Source: Buttiauxella agrestis ATCC 33320
GTDB taxonomy: Bacteria > Pseudomonadota > Gammaproteobacteria > Enterobacterales > Enterobacteriaceae
NCBI GenBank assembly: GCA_024169445.1
Contig: JALKFA010000001.1
Span: 2,232,001 to 2,296,000 of the forward strand
DNA length: 64,000 nt
Reading direction: 5' to 3'
In this document: positions 1-9,048 of the stretch, one piece after another
Numbering within the stretch: position 1 is the stretch's first letter
How the letters are laid out: each line of letters opens with the position of its first letter
Notes under the pieces: generated by a model
What the model was told of the DNA's origin: nothing
The model's input: only the letters and a program-made list of their open reading frames with translations
Database searches by the model: none
Position numbers and translations under genes: made by a program

Positions 1-181
1 TACTTTCCGTTCTAAATGGTAGGGGCGTTATTGAGAACGACTTTAGCATGTCTATTCATGAAGTAAATTGCCGGAAATAGTAAGCATTAATTAAGTGATA
101 ATTAATGGGTGCTGAATTTATTTATATCTCAATAACTTTGCGCATAATAATAATGCTGCAAAGTATTAAATCAGAAAAAAA

Positions 182-1300
182 TTAATCAGTTGCCCAAATT
201 TCACAATGCTTGCGTATCAACTCAGTTAACAGTCCACCTTCGCTAATAAATTGGCGGATACGACGGGTGTCACTGTCATTTCTGCGTACATAACCTTCTA
301 TCGCTTCTAAAGCAGAGGTCGCCTGAAGTTGTGCTGCATAGGGGGCGAGAGTATCAAGCAGGGGTAAAATATCTTCTGCCAGCGTGCGTTGCTCACCGCA
401 GCGCACATCAGTCAGTTTCCCTTCAAAGCCAAAGCGGCTGGCCTGAAAACGGTTGAAGCGGTACAGCAGATAATCTTCGGAACGCGGAACGAAAGGACGT
501 TCGCTCAGCAGCCAATGCGCCAGCGCCTGAATAAAACCGGCAATGTTGACCGCACGAGTGATAGTCAAAGGTGTATCCATCACGCGTACTTCTATGGTGC
601 CAAAATTTGGGCTGGGGCGAATATCCCAGTGCAGGTCTTTCATCGACTGAACGATGCCGCTGGACTCGAGTCGTTGGTACATCCATTTAAACTCTTGCCA
701 GTCGCTAACAAACGGGGCCGGGCCGTTGTCCGGAAACGCCGAGAAAATATTCAGCCGTGATGAAGCATAAGTCGTATCCCCGCCCTGAATATAGGGTGAC
801 GAGGCGGAAAGGGCGATAACATGAGGAACAAAGCGCGATAAACCATGCAATAAATAGATAGCGTCTTCTTCATTTTCGCAGCCGACATGCACGTGTTGGC
901 CAAAAACTGTGGCCTGTTTCATTAAATAACCGAATAGCTCCAGCGTCTGGTTATAGCGTTCGCTTTGACATACTTCCTGGCGCTGCCATTTTTGAAACGG
1001 ATGTGTGCCGCCGCCGCAAATAGTCAGATGATGTTGGCTGGCAGAGTGCAGGACGTGTTGGCGCAAACCAGATAACTGGGAAAATGCCTCGCCGATATCA
1101 GCGCAGACTCCGGTGGCAATTTCCAGCATGCTTTCGGTGATGTCATGTTTGACTTCGCCTTCGGTCACCACGCCTTTTAGCGAGTCAATCAGCAGCGAAG
1201 AATCCTGGCTGAGGTCGTTGGTTGGCGGATTGATTATTTGCAATTCCAGCTCAATACCAAGGGTGTATGGCTCAGAATGGACAAAATCACTTAGCGGCAT
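182..1300 (-). CDS. ybdK: Carboxylate-amine ligase YbdK (glutamate-cysteine ligase type 2 family)
   Basis: ATP-dependent ligase of the GCS2 family. The E. coli protein has weak glutamate-cysteine ligase activity in the cytoplasm, but its natural substrate is not settled. The 372-residue length equals E. coli YbdK, and the N-terminus (MPLSDF..., then [11 protein letters not shown]) carries the metal/ATP-binding GIELE strand typical of the fold. Further family stretches are the GTHPF segment near residue 99 and GQHVHVG near residue 134. In E. coli ybdK sits in ybdG-nfsB-ybdF-ybdJ-ybdK; here mscM (ybdG) lies next door, divergently transcribed, and ybdJ follows, so the neighbourhood is retained but nfsB and ybdF are missing. 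The ATG start gives the family length; the ribosome-binding site is weak. The identity is secure, the physiological role is not. Confidence 0.93.
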   Translation of the reverse strand: MPLSDFVHSEPYTLGIELELQIINPPTNDLSQDSSLLIDSLKGVVTEGEVKHDITESMLEIATGVCADIGEAFSQLSGLRQHVLHSASQHHLTICGGGTHPFQKWQRQEVCQSERYNQTLELFGYLMKQATVFGQHVHVGCENEEDAIYLLHGLSRFVPHVIALSASSPYIQGGDTTYASSRLNIFSAFPDNGPAPFVSDWQEFKWMYQRLESSGIVQSMKDLHWDIRPSPNFGTIEVRVMDTPLTITRAVNIAGFIQALAHWLLSERPFVPRSEDYLLYRFNRFQASRFGFEGKLTDVRCGEQRTLAEDILPLLDTLAPYAAQLQATSALEAIEGYVRRNDSDTRRIRQFISEGGLLTELIRKHCEIWATD

Positions 1301-1542
1301 ACGGTCATCTCGTTTTTGGCACCCGCACTGAGTGCATTCGTGCGTTTAGTATAGTCAGCCGTTTGGTCTTCACCCTCTAAATTTATGTGGGTATATGTCG
1401 CTATTATTTTAGCTTAAGAATTATCTTTCATATCAATGCAATGAAAATATTGTAAAGAATATTCAGTGAGTTAAAACTGCAATAATGGTTGCAGATGAAT
1501 TTATGACCCCGCATTATATGTGTCGTTTATGAAGGAGTTATT

Positions 1543-2790
1543 ATGAAAGATTTGGTTTCATTTTTAAGTACTTTTGGTATTGCCCTTGATCCGACCACTT
1601 CTATATTAGTGGTTCTGGGAATTATCTTTATATTTTCATTAGCGGTGCATTTTATTCTCCATAGAATTGTTCTGCGGACGTTTGAACGACGTGCAAACTC
1701 CAGCCAGCATTTATGGCTGCAACTTATCACCGAAAACAAATTATTTCATCGGCTTGCACTCACCTTGCAAGGGATTATTGTCAATATTCAGGCGGTATTG
1801 TGGTTGCAGAAAGGCAGTGATGTTAGCCAGATACTGATTATCTGTGCGCAACTGTGGATTATGCTCTACTCGTTGCTGTCATTATTCTCCTTGCTGGATG
1901 TGATTTATAATTTCTCACAGAAATTTACTATTACCTCAGATATTCCGCTGAAGGGAATATTCCAGGGGGTGAAACTGATCGCCTCGATTATCATTGGTAT
2001 CATGATTGTCTCGCGTATTATTGGGCAGTCACCCGCCATCTTAATCAGCGGCCTGGGTGCCATGGCGGCGGTACTGATGTTGGTGTTTAAAGACCCGATT
2101 CTGGGCCTGGTTGCCGGTATTCAGCTTTCAGCCAACCGCATGTTAAAGCTCGGCGACTGGCTGGAAATGCCCAAGTATGGTGCCGATGGCGCGGTAACTG
2201 ATATCGGCCTGACCACCGTGAAAGTCCGTAACTGGGATAATACAATTACCACTATTCCCACCTATGCTTTGGTTTCTGATGCTTTTAAAAACTGGAGCGG
2301 TATGTCGCAATCAGGTGGCCGTCGTATTAAGCGTAGTATTAATATCGATACCACCAGTATTCATTTTCTTTCTACCGATGAAATAGAACATTTAATGAAG
2401 GCGAGACTATTAAAGCCTTATATCGATTCGCGGAGTAAGGAAATTGCAGACTATAACCGTACGCATAATAGTGATGGGGTTTCAGTACTGAATGCGCGCA
2501 GCATGACTAACGTCGGGACATTCCGGGTTTATCTGACCGAATATCTGCAAAACCACCCGCGCATTCGCAAAGACATGACATTAATGGTGCGCCAGTTAGC
2601 GCCGGGTGCAGAAGGTCTGCCAATAGAGATTTATGCTTTTACTAACACTGTCGCATGGCTGGAATATGAATCCATTCAGGCTGATATTTTTGAGCATATA
2701 TTTGCTGTGGTTGATCAGTTCGGTTTGCGGATACATCAGGCACCGACCGGTAACGATATTCGTTCGATTGTCACGGTGATGAAAAACTAA
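1543..2790 (+). CDS. mscM: Miniconductance mechanosensitive channel MscM (YbdG)
   Basis: Inner-membrane mechanosensitive channel of the MscS superfamily that releases solutes on hypo-osmotic shock. At 415 residues it matches E. coli YbdG in length. Hydrophobic helices occur around residues 20-45, 75-95, 100-125, 145-165 and 170-190; the last is the glycine/alanine-rich pore helix ([18 protein letters not shown]), followed by the cytoplasmic MscS beta domain ([20 protein letters not shown]). A strong AAGGAGTT Shine-Dalgarno sequence lies 7 nt before the ATG. It is transcribed away from ybdK and is followed by a REP palindrome. With the TrkG-like transporter, betT and the small K+ channel further along, it adds to the osmotic-stress flavour of the left half of the window. 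Confidence 0.93.
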   Translation: MKDLVSFLSTFGIALDPTTSILVVLGIIFIFSLAVHFILHRIVLRTFERRANSSQHLWLQLITENKLFHRLALTLQGIIVNIQAVLWLQKGSDVSQILIICAQLWIMLYSLLSLFSLLDVIYNFSQKFTITSDIPLKGIFQGVKLIASIIIGIMIVSRIIGQSPAILISGLGAMAAVLMLVFKDPILGLVAGIQLSANRMLKLGDWLEMPKYGADGAVTDIGLTTVKVRNWDNTITTIPTYALVSDAFKNWSGMSQSGGRRIKRSINIDTTSIHFLSTDEIEHLMKARLLKPYIDSRSKEIADYNRTHNSDGVSVLNARSMTNVGTFRVYLTEYLQNHPRIRKDMTLMVRQLAPGAEGLPIEIYAFTNTVAWLEYESIQADIFEHIFAVVDQFGLRIHQAPTGNDIRSIVTVMKN

Positions 2791-2798
2791 TCTATTTC

Positions 2799-2829
2799 GT
2801 AGGGTGGATAAGCGATAGCGTCATCCACC
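2799..2829. repeat. REP palindrome
   Basis: Imperfect palindrome GTAGGGTGGATAAGCG...ATCCACC just after mscM and before the convergent ybdJ. The same type recurs at 4139-4213, 13056-13120, 30292-30435 and 36144-36233. Such elements form stable hairpins in the 3' ends of converging transcripts. Confidence 0.8.
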
Positions 2830-2848
2830 AAAAAAATGCCAGATGGCG

Positions 2849-3103
2849 CTACGCTTCCCGGTCAATCGAAAACCAACGTCGCCAGATAAAGCGAATCACG
2901 AAATACTCAACCGCACCTAACGCCAGAAACCACAGGCAAAAGATGATGGTGTAGAGTTGGTTCATATCCAGCAAATGGAACATCTTGATAAGTTTTTGTG
3001 CCAACTCGATAGTCAGCGCTGGAGCAGGTAGCAGCAGGCAAGACAAAAAGGCCAGCAGTAAGATGCCGCCAGCACTCATCAGGGCTTCAAGAGGGTGTTT
3101 CAT
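2849..3103 (-). CDS. ybdJ: DUF1158 inner-membrane protein YbdJ
   Basis: Small membrane protein of unknown function, 84 residues from the ATG at 3103 (MKHPLEALMSAGGILLLAF). Two hydrophobic segments, about residues 8-27 and 43-68, with a basic tail (RFIWRRWF), suggest a two-helix inner-membrane protein. The sequence pattern agrees with E. coli YbdJ, and its presence beside mscM and ybdK supports this. The frame stays open 29 codons further upstream, but that extension is not protein-like and would run up to the end of yahB, so the internal ATG is preferred. It is transcribed in the same direction as yahB, 83 nt behind it. Confidence 0.8.
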   Translation of the reverse strand: MKHPLEALMSAGGILLLAFLSCLLLPAPALTIELAQKLIKMFHLLDMNQLYTIIFCLWFLALGAVEYFVIRFIWRRWFSIDREA

Positions 3104-3186
3104 GTCATGGTTACGCCGGGGGGTTAAAAACACAGGCAAAAACACATTGTCCGGGAAAATTACCGCTGTTTCAAATCGCCCTTTGT

Positions 3187-4116
3187 TCATTCCCGATACA
3201 ACAAGTCGCGATAAATCTCCGTCAGCAACCCACCTGGCGCAAACTGTTTTTTAATCCACCGTGTCACCTGGCCGGTTGCCGCGTGCTGAGTGGCGAGCAG
3301 CATTCGCGAATCCTGGCGCGGGTTGCTTATCTGCTTGGTGACTAACAGGCCACTTTCCTGTGCTTCACGCACCATATAATCAGGCAAAAAACCCACACCT
3401 TCACCCAGAATTTGGCACTGGCATTTGGTATTAAAGTCCGGCACCAGAATCGCTTCCTGGCCGTGCAGGAGCCAGCCCACTTTTTTATTCAGCGTCAGTG
3501 CGGTGTCTTCCACCATGATATTCGGATACAGGCGCAACTGGCTTTCAGCAATCGGCTCCGGCATAAACGCCAGCGGGTGAGTCGGGGCGATGGCGAACTC
3601 CCAGCGGATCGCGCCAATTTCGGTGTAGTCGATACCGCCGCCATCCAACAGCGTATCTGGTGCGCCAATCGCGATATTAGCCTGGTTATTAATAATCGCG
3701 TCCCAGACGCCGTTGTACACCTCGGTGGTAATAGTAATCAGGCAGGTCGGGAACTGTTTTTTGAGAATTTGCAGCAGCTTTGCGGTGTGGCGTGGGGTGT
3801 AGAGTAACTGATTAATACAGATACGAACCTTGACCTCAATCCCTTGAGAAATGGTATCGACGCCGCGCTTGATGGCATGAAAGTCATTCAGCAACTCGGT
3901 GGCTTTGCGATAGAAATAGTACCCGGATTCGGTTAATTCGATGCTGCGCGTGTTACGCACAAACAGCACCACGTCCAGGTAAGTCTCGATTCTTTTAATG
4001 GTGTAACTGATGGCCGACGTGGTGACATCTAACTCTACGGCCGCCTTGCTAAAGCTTGAAAGCCGCGCTGCGGTGGTAAAGGCAAGCAGGTTCTCTTCGG
4101 TAAAAATGGAATTCAT
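3187..4116 (-). CDS. yahB: LysR-family regulator YahB (AllS/PunR-like)
   Basis: LysR-type transcription factor, 309 residues from the ATG at 4116, close to E. coli YahB (310). The winged helix-turn-helix occupies roughly residues 5-65 (FSKAAVELDVTTSAISYTIK) and is followed by the substrate-binding domain. The middle portion (VYNGVWDAI, then IAIGAP) resembles the AllS/PunR subgroup, whose E. coli members control allantoin and purine genes; this fits the ureide-like operon it faces. A GGAG sequence lies upstream of the chosen ATG; an in-frame start 21 codons earlier would read through a REP palindrome and is unlikely. It is divergent from yahD and is the obvious candidate regulator of yahDEFG-permease-yahIJ. 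The inducer is unknown. Confidence 0.87.
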   Translation of the reverse strand: MNSIFTEENLLAFTTAARLSSFSKAAVELDVTTSAISYTIKRIETYLDVVLFVRNTRSIELTESGYYFYRKATELLNDFHAIKRGVDTISQGIEVKVRICINQLLYTPRHTAKLLQILKKQFPTCLITITTEVYNGVWDAIINNQANIAIGAPDTLLDGGGIDYTEIGAIRWEFAIAPTHPLAFMPEPIAESQLRLYPNIMVEDTALTLNKKVGWLLHGQEAILVPDFNTKCQCQILGEGVGFLPDYMVREAQESGLLVTKQISNPRQDSRMLLATQHAATGQVTRWIKKQFAPGGLLTEIYRDLLYRE

Positions 4117-4138
4117 GTGCCGCTCCACTGTGTCCTTT

Positions 4139-4213
4139 TGGTGGATGACGCTGTGCTTATCCACCCTACAACAACCCATTTCGTAGATCGGATAAGCGAA
4201 GCGTCATCCGACA
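4139..4213. repeat. Paired REP palindromes (BIME-like)
   Basis: Two REP-type hairpins in opposite orientation, 4139-4169 (GGTGGATGACG...) and 4183-4211 (...GCGTCATCCGAC), directly upstream of yahB. It is unusual to find them at the 5' side of a gene rather than after one. Confidence 0.75.
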
Positions 4214-4565
4214 CCCACCCAACTCTATTGTTGAATGTATTTGTAATCCTTATGATCCGCACCCCAGTCTTGAACCATATTTAACACTGCCGTTACAACT
4301 GATTTGAAGAGTATCACACTTCTTCAATCCCATTTTCCCCGCGTTTGGCAAGGCCTCGTGGCACGCTCGCCAGTGGGGACTAAAGCCATCAGAAACAGGT
4401 TTTATCATAGGTAAAAGATTGCGCTAACCCACATTTTTCTCACATTGTTGAGTTTAATTCAATAATGTTGTCATTAACGATGAATGATTTTTAAACGGAT
4501 GTTAAAGCGACTTGAGTGTTGCTATTCTCAGTTCATCAGCAATAGCAAAGTATCGGAGTATGGAT
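4214..4565. promoter_or_regulatory. yahB-yahD divergent control region
   Basis: About 350 bp without a gene between the REP pair and yahD. It must hold the yahD operon promoter and probably the YahB binding sites. I could not pick out a convincing LysR box or promoter by eye. The last 130 bp are AT-rich. Confidence 0.4.
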
Positions 4566-5171
4566 ATGTCTCAGAAAGAACTGATTGCCGAATTTCTAAA
4601 TGCCGCCGAACATGGCCAGCTGGAAAATATAAAACAATGTCTTAATGATGGGGTGGATATTAATGCCACAAACCGTCAGGGGCGCACCGCAATTACACTC
4701 GCCAGCTTGCATAAGAAATATGATTGCGTTGAGTATTTAATCTCAGCGGGTGCGGATGTTAATAAGCAAGACCAAACCTGTTTTAACCCCTTCCTGTTAA
4801 GTTGCCTGAATAATGACTTAACGTTGCTGCGTTTAATTTTACCGGCTAATCCAGACCTGAACTGTTTATCTCGCTTTGGTGGTGTGGGTATTACCCCGGC
4901 CAGTGAAAAAGGTCATGTTGAAATTGTCCGTGAATTAGTGACGCGCACTGAAATTAATGTCAACCACACTAACTTTGTTGGCTGGACACCGTTGCTCGAA
5001 GCCATTGTGCTGAATGACGGCGGTGCTAAACAGCAAGAGATCGTCAAGCTACTTCTTGAGCATGGCGCTAACCCGCACATGACCGATAAATACGGCAAAT
5101 CCCCACTGACGCTGGCGCGTGAAAAAGGTTACCACGAGATTGCCGAACTGCTGGTGAAAGCCGGAGCATAA
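4566..5171 (+). CDS. yahD: Ankyrin-repeat protein YahD
   Basis: Soluble ankyrin-repeat protein, presumably cytoplasmic, 201 residues from the ATG at 4566, the same length as E. coli YahD. About five ankyrin units are visible, for example GVDINATNRQGRTAITLAS, GADVNKQD, EINVNHTNFVGWTPLLEAI and GANPHMTDKYGKSPL. Function unknown; ankyrin stacks usually bind other proteins. A GGAG sequence ends 7 nt before the chosen ATG. An ATG two codons upstream is too close to it, and a TTG 18 codons upstream would add a non-homologous leader. It is the first gene of the yah operon here, as in E. coli, and may serve as an assembly or regulatory partner of the YahEFG proteins. Confidence 0.9.
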   Translation: MSQKELIAEFLNAAEHGQLENIKQCLNDGVDINATNRQGRTAITLASLHKKYDCVEYLISAGADVNKQDQTCFNPFLLSCLNNDLTLLRLILPANPDLNCLSRFGGVGITPASEKGHVEIVRELVTRTEINVNHTNFVGWTPLLEAIVLNDGGAKQQEIVKLLLEHGANPHMTDKYGKSPLTLAREKGYHEIAELLVKAGA

Positions 5172-5281
5172 AACACAGGAGATGCACTATCGCAGGCTAT
5201 ATTCAGCGGCAGTGTTTCTTTGCTCAAACGGCAGATAGCGCGTTTCTAAACTCTGTTCTGACAAATGGATATGTTGAGCAG

Positions 5282-6100
5282 GTGTTCTCCAGGGCGGTGA
5301 ATATTCACTTCCCAGAACAGCAACAGATGTTCACCTTGTTGAGCATCGATTGTGATAACGCGCCAAACAGCTGCCGTTTAGCACTTAAGCATTGCCAGCC
5401 TTTCTTCCAGCCCGGTGAACGGGTCAATTTTCACCGTAGTGGCATTGATATTGGCGACGATAAACGCATCGATTTATCACGCTGCACACGCTGGCAACCC
5501 GATGCACTTTATTTAAACCCACAACGAATACAGGAAATAGACTGGCAAACTGTTGCACAAATCATCCAGGCCAGTGTGAAACACAGTTCGTCGTTATTTT
5601 ATTTTCGCAGCGATAATATTTTTTATCAGGAAATGAGCCGTTTACTGCAATTGCATCGGGCGAAACTTATTTTAGCGCTACAGGAAGGAAACTGTTCCGC
5701 GATTGAAAATGAAATGACCGCATTGCTGGGGTTGGGAGTTGGGTTGACGCCGTCCGGAGATGATTATCTCGCGGGGTTAAGTGCGGTGTTATTTATTGAC
5801 GGGCATCCGGCGCAACATTATCGCTCGCTATTTATTTCTGTATTAGCACGAAGAAAAAATAAAACAACATTGCTCAGTGTTATTACGCTGCGCGAAGCCA
5901 TTGAACAACGTTTCCGTGAAAGTATTCACGAGTTTCTTTATCACGTAATTAATGGTGAGCAAAAACCTATTCAGCAGTTTATTAATGAAATTAAAAAAAT
6001 AGGGTCAAGTTCAGGATGCGACATGCTTTGCGGCATGGCGGACGCCTTCGCGATGACCCGACCTGACGGAGGAAATCATGTCAACCAGGATTGTGATTAA
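5282..6100 (+). CDS. yahE: DUF2877 protein YahE (AllH/YlbF paralogue)
   Basis: Member of DUF2877, the family of YlbF/AllH, a subunit of the allantoin-pathway oxamate carbamoyltransferase. The family hallmark GLGVGLTPSGDDYLAGL is at about residues 150-166 of this call. The first in-frame GTG gives 272 residues, but the frame is open upstream into yahD and the 25-30 codons before the GTG read like genuine DUF2877 N-terminus. No ATG, GTG or TTG is available there, although AGGAG at 5177-5181 suits a start near 5189. The true start is therefore unresolved (rare start codon, or a frameshift from the ATG at 5182). The 3' end overlaps yahF by 23 nt, indicating coupling. Probable role, by inference: subunit of a carbamoyltransferase-like complex with YahF and YahG. 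Confidence 0.82.
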   Translation: MFSRAVNIHFPEQQQMFTLLSIDCDNAPNSCRLALKHCQPFFQPGERVNFHRSGIDIGDDKRIDLSRCTRWQPDALYLNPQRIQEIDWQTVAQIIQASVKHSSSLFYFRSDNIFYQEMSRLLQLHRAKLILALQEGNCSAIENEMTALLGLGVGLTPSGDDYLAGLSAVLFIDGHPAQHYRSLFISVLARRKNKTTLLSVITLREAIEQRFRESIHEFLYHVINGEQKPIQQFINEIKKIGSSSGCDMLCGMADAFAMTRPDGGNHVNQDCD

Positions 6101-7628
6101 AAAGAATACCTATTTTGATTCTGTCTCACTGATGTCTATTTCAACCAAAGCTAACCAGCTTGACGGGGTTGAACAGGCGTTTGTAGCGATGGCCACCGAG
6201 ATGAACAAAGGGGTGCTGAAAAACCTCGGCTTGTTAAATGATGAACTGGAACAGGCCAAAAATGGCGACCTGATGATCGTTATCAAAGGGGCGAGCGATG
6301 CGGCGAACGTTGCCACGCTTGAAGCCATCGAAGGGTTGTTCACCCGCAAAGACAGCGGCGGTTCTCGTCACGAAGCACGCTATGCCACGATTGCCAGCGC
6401 ACATAACAACGTCCCTGAAAGTAACCTCGCGGTAATTTCCGTCAACGGTGCATTTGCCGCCCGCGAAGCGCGCCAGGCACTGGCAAACAATCTCAACGTG
6501 ATGCTGTTTTCCGATAACGTTTCTTTAGATGACGAACTGGCACTGAAACAACTCGCTCATAGCAAAGGTCTGCTGATGATGGGGCCGGATTGCGGTACGG
6601 CGATTATCAATGGCGCGGCGTTGTGCTTTGGCAACGCGGTGCGCCGTGGCTCGATTGGTATTGTTGGCGCATCTGGTACCGGCAGCCAGGAATTAAGCGT
6701 GCGTATTCATGAGTTTGGCGGCGGTGTTTCCCAGCTTATTGGCACCGGCGGGCGTGACTTAAGCGAGAAAATCGGCGGCATCATGATGCTCGATGCGATA
6801 GGGATGCTGGAAGATGACACGCAAACGGAAGTGATTGTGCTGGTTTCTAAGCCGCCTGCTGAATCCGTGGCGCGTAAAGTGCTGGAGCGGGCGAAAGCGT
6901 GCCGCAAGCCAGTAGTGGTCTGCTTCCTTGGCACCAAAGACGCCCGTGAAGATGAACCCGGTTTACAGTTTGCTCGCGCCACCAAAGAGGCGGCGCTGAA
7001 AGCCGTTCTGCTGACCGGTATCAAAAAAGAGTCACTCGATTTACATCCGCTCAACTGGCCGCTGATTGAAGAAGTGCGCGCACGCCTGAAGCCCGAGCAG
7101 AAATACATTCGTGCGCTGTTCTGCGGCGGCACCTTGTGCGACGAAGCGATGTTCGCGGCACTGGAAAAATACCCGGACGTTTACAGCAATATTCAGCCCA
7201 ACCCGGAATATCGCCTTAAAGACGTGAATGTCAGCGTTGCTCACACCTTCCTCGATTTCGGCGATGACGATTTCACCAACGGCAAACCGCACCCGATGAT
7301 TGACCCAACCAACCGCATCAGCCGCCTGTTGCAGGAAGCGCGTGACCCGCAGGTGGGCGTGATTGCGATGGATTTCGTGCTCGGTTACGGCTCGCATGAA
7401 AACCCGGTCGGCGTGATGCTCGATGCAATCAAAGAAGCGAAAGCCATTGCCGCACGCGACGGGCGGCATCTGGAAATTCTCGGCTACGTGCTGGGCACCG
7501 ATTTAGATACCCCTTCGCTTGCACAGCAGTGCCAGATGCTGACCGATGCAGGTGTTATCTGGGCAAGCAGCAGCACCAACACCGGTCTGCTGGCGCGTGA
7601 GTTTGTCTGCAAGGAGAAAGCACAATGA
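6078..7628 (+). CDS. yahF: FdrA-family protein YahF (succinyl-CoA synthetase-like)
   Basis: 516-residue protein related to FdrA/AllF and to the alpha subunit of succinyl-CoA synthetase. A nucleotide-binding fold is visible around GIVGASGTGSQELSVRI (residues 194-210), followed by GVSQLIGTGGRDLSEKIGG. In the allantoin branch FdrA, YlbE and YlbF make oxamate carbamoyltransferase; YahF is the paralogous subunit, so a carbamoyl- or acyl-transfer role is likely, but the substrate is unknown. The start is a strong GGAGG-preceded ATG inside the end of yahE, and the stop overlaps yahG by 4 nt (ATGA). Length agrees with E. coli YahF. Confidence 0.88.
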   Translation: MSTRIVIKKNTYFDSVSLMSISTKANQLDGVEQAFVAMATEMNKGVLKNLGLLNDELEQAKNGDLMIVIKGASDAANVATLEAIEGLFTRKDSGGSRHEARYATIASAHNNVPESNLAVISVNGAFAAREARQALANNLNVMLFSDNVSLDDELALKQLAHSKGLLMMGPDCGTAIINGAALCFGNAVRRGSIGIVGASGTGSQELSVRIHEFGGGVSQLIGTGGRDLSEKIGGIMMLDAIGMLEDDTQTEVIVLVSKPPAESVARKVLERAKACRKPVVVCFLGTKDAREDEPGLQFARATKEAALKAVLLTGIKKESLDLHPLNWPLIEEVRARLKPEQKYIRALFCGGTLCDEAMFAALEKYPDVYSNIQPNPEYRLKDVNVSVAHTFLDFGDDDFTNGKPHPMIDPTNRISRLLQEARDPQVGVIAMDFVLGYGSHENPVGVMLDAIKEAKAIAARDGRHLEILGYVLGTDLDTPSLAQQCQMLTDAGVIWASSSTNTGLLAREFVCKEKAQ

Positions 7629-9037
7629 GTCTGTTCAACCAACCGCTGAACGTGATTAACGTCGGCATTGCGATGTTTAGCGACGATTTGAAAAAGCAGA
7701 ACGTCCCCGTCACGCAACTGGACTGGACACCGCCGGGGCAGGGCAATCTCGCCGTGGTGAAAGCGCTGGATACTATTGCCGCGCCAGGGCTTACGGAAAA
7801 AGTAGCGGCGGCCAACAAGCTGGCCGTTGAACGCATTATTCAGTCGCAGCCTGTTTTGGTCGGTTATGACCAGGCGATTAACGTTGTTCCCGGCATGACG
7901 CGCAACACCATTTTGCACGCCGGGCCGCCTGTCGCCTGGGAAGATATGTGTGGCGCGATGAAAGGCGCGGTTACTGGCGCACTGGTATTTGAAGGGCTGG
8001 CGGCAAACCTCGATGAAGCCGCGACACTCGCCGCTTCCGGTGAAATCATCTTCTCGCCTTGCCACGAACACGACTGCGTGGGCTCGATGGCGGGCGTGAC
8101 GTCTGCCTCAATGTTTATGCACATCGTTGAGAACAAAACTTACGGCAATCGCGCGTATACCAACCTCAGCGAGCAGATGGCGAAGATCTTGCGCATGGGG
8201 GCCAACGACCAGAGCGTAATCGACCGTCTGAACTGGATGCGCGATGTACTTGGCCCAATGCTGCGTGATGCGATGAAGCTCGCCGGTGAAATCGACCTGC
8301 GTTTGATGCTGGCGCAAGCGCTGCATATGGGCGACGAGTGCCACAACCGCAACAACGCGGGCACCACGTTGCTGATTCAGGCGCTGACGCCGTGGATTAT
8401 TCAAACCAACTTCACTGTGACGCAGCAAAAAGAGGTGTTCGATTTTGTCGCCAGCAGTGACTACTTCTCCGGCCCGACGTGGATGGCGATGTGCAAGGCG
8501 GCAATGGACGCGGCACACGGCATCGAATACAGCACCGTGGTCACCACCATGGCGCGTAACGGTTTTGAGTTTGGCCTGCGCGTCAGCGGCCTGCCTGGGC
8601 ACTGGTTTACCGGCCCGGCACAGCAAGTGATCGGCCCGATGTTTGCCGGTTATAAGCCTGCCGATTCTGGCCTCGATATTGGCGACAGCGCAATTACTGA
8701 AACCTACGGCATTGGTGGATTTGCTATGGCAACGGCTCCGGCCATTGTTGCACTGGTGGGTGGCACGGTGGATGAAGCCATCGATTTCTCGCGCCAGATG
8801 CGCGAGATAACGCTCGGTGAAAACCCTAATGTCACGATCCCGTTGTTGTCGTTTATGGGTATCCCGACTGCCATTGATATTACGCGGGTGGGCGACAGCG
8901 GCATTCTGCCGGTGATCAACACCGCCATTGCCCACAAAGACGCGGGTATTGGCATGATTGGCGCCGGGATTGTGCATCCGCCGTTTGAATGTTTTGAGAA
9001 GGCTCTGCTCGCCTTTAGCGAGCGTTACTCTTTCTGA
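7625..9037 (+). CDS. yahG: DUF1116 protein YahG (YlbE/AllG paralogue)
   Basis: 470-residue DUF1116 protein, matching the length of E. coli YahG and the YlbE/AllG subunit of oxamate carbamoyltransferase. Conserved stretches include CHEHDCVGSMAGVTSASMF, GDECHNRNNAGT and the glycine-rich C-terminal IGGFAMATAPAIVALVGG. It starts on the ATG overlapping the yahF stop, so the two are translationally coupled. The AllFGH analogy suggests it contributes to carbamoyl transfer between a carbamoyl-amino compound and phosphate. The substrate specificity cannot be read from sequence. It is followed after 11 nt by a permease gene that I do not recall from the E. coli yah cluster. Confidence 0.88.
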   Translation: MSLFNQPLNVINVGIAMFSDDLKKQNVPVTQLDWTPPGQGNLAVVKALDTIAAPGLTEKVAAANKLAVERIIQSQPVLVGYDQAINVVPGMTRNTILHAGPPVAWEDMCGAMKGAVTGALVFEGLAANLDEAATLAASGEIIFSPCHEHDCVGSMAGVTSASMFMHIVENKTYGNRAYTNLSEQMAKILRMGANDQSVIDRLNWMRDVLGPMLRDAMKLAGEIDLRLMLAQALHMGDECHNRNNAGTTLLIQALTPWIIQTNFTVTQQKEVFDFVASSDYFSGPTWMAMCKAAMDAAHGIEYSTVVTTMARNGFEFGLRVSGLPGHWFTGPAQQVIGPMFAGYKPADSGLDIGDSAITETYGIGGFAMATAPAIVALVGGTVDEAIDFSRQMREITLGENPNVTIPLLSFMGIPTAIDITRVGDSGILPVINTAIAHKDAGIGMIGAGIVHPPFECFEKALLAFSERYSF

Positions 9038-9048
9038 GGGAAACAGCG

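Noticed and set aside
4321-4400. Possible small RNA or tRNA remnant in the yahB-yahD gap
   Set aside because: No cloverleaf or stable terminator hairpin could be drawn.
8108-8977. Long minus-strand open frame (289 codons) inside yahG
   Set aside because: Antisense shadow of a GC-rich gene: histidine/arginine-rich, no ribosome-binding site and no family resemblance.
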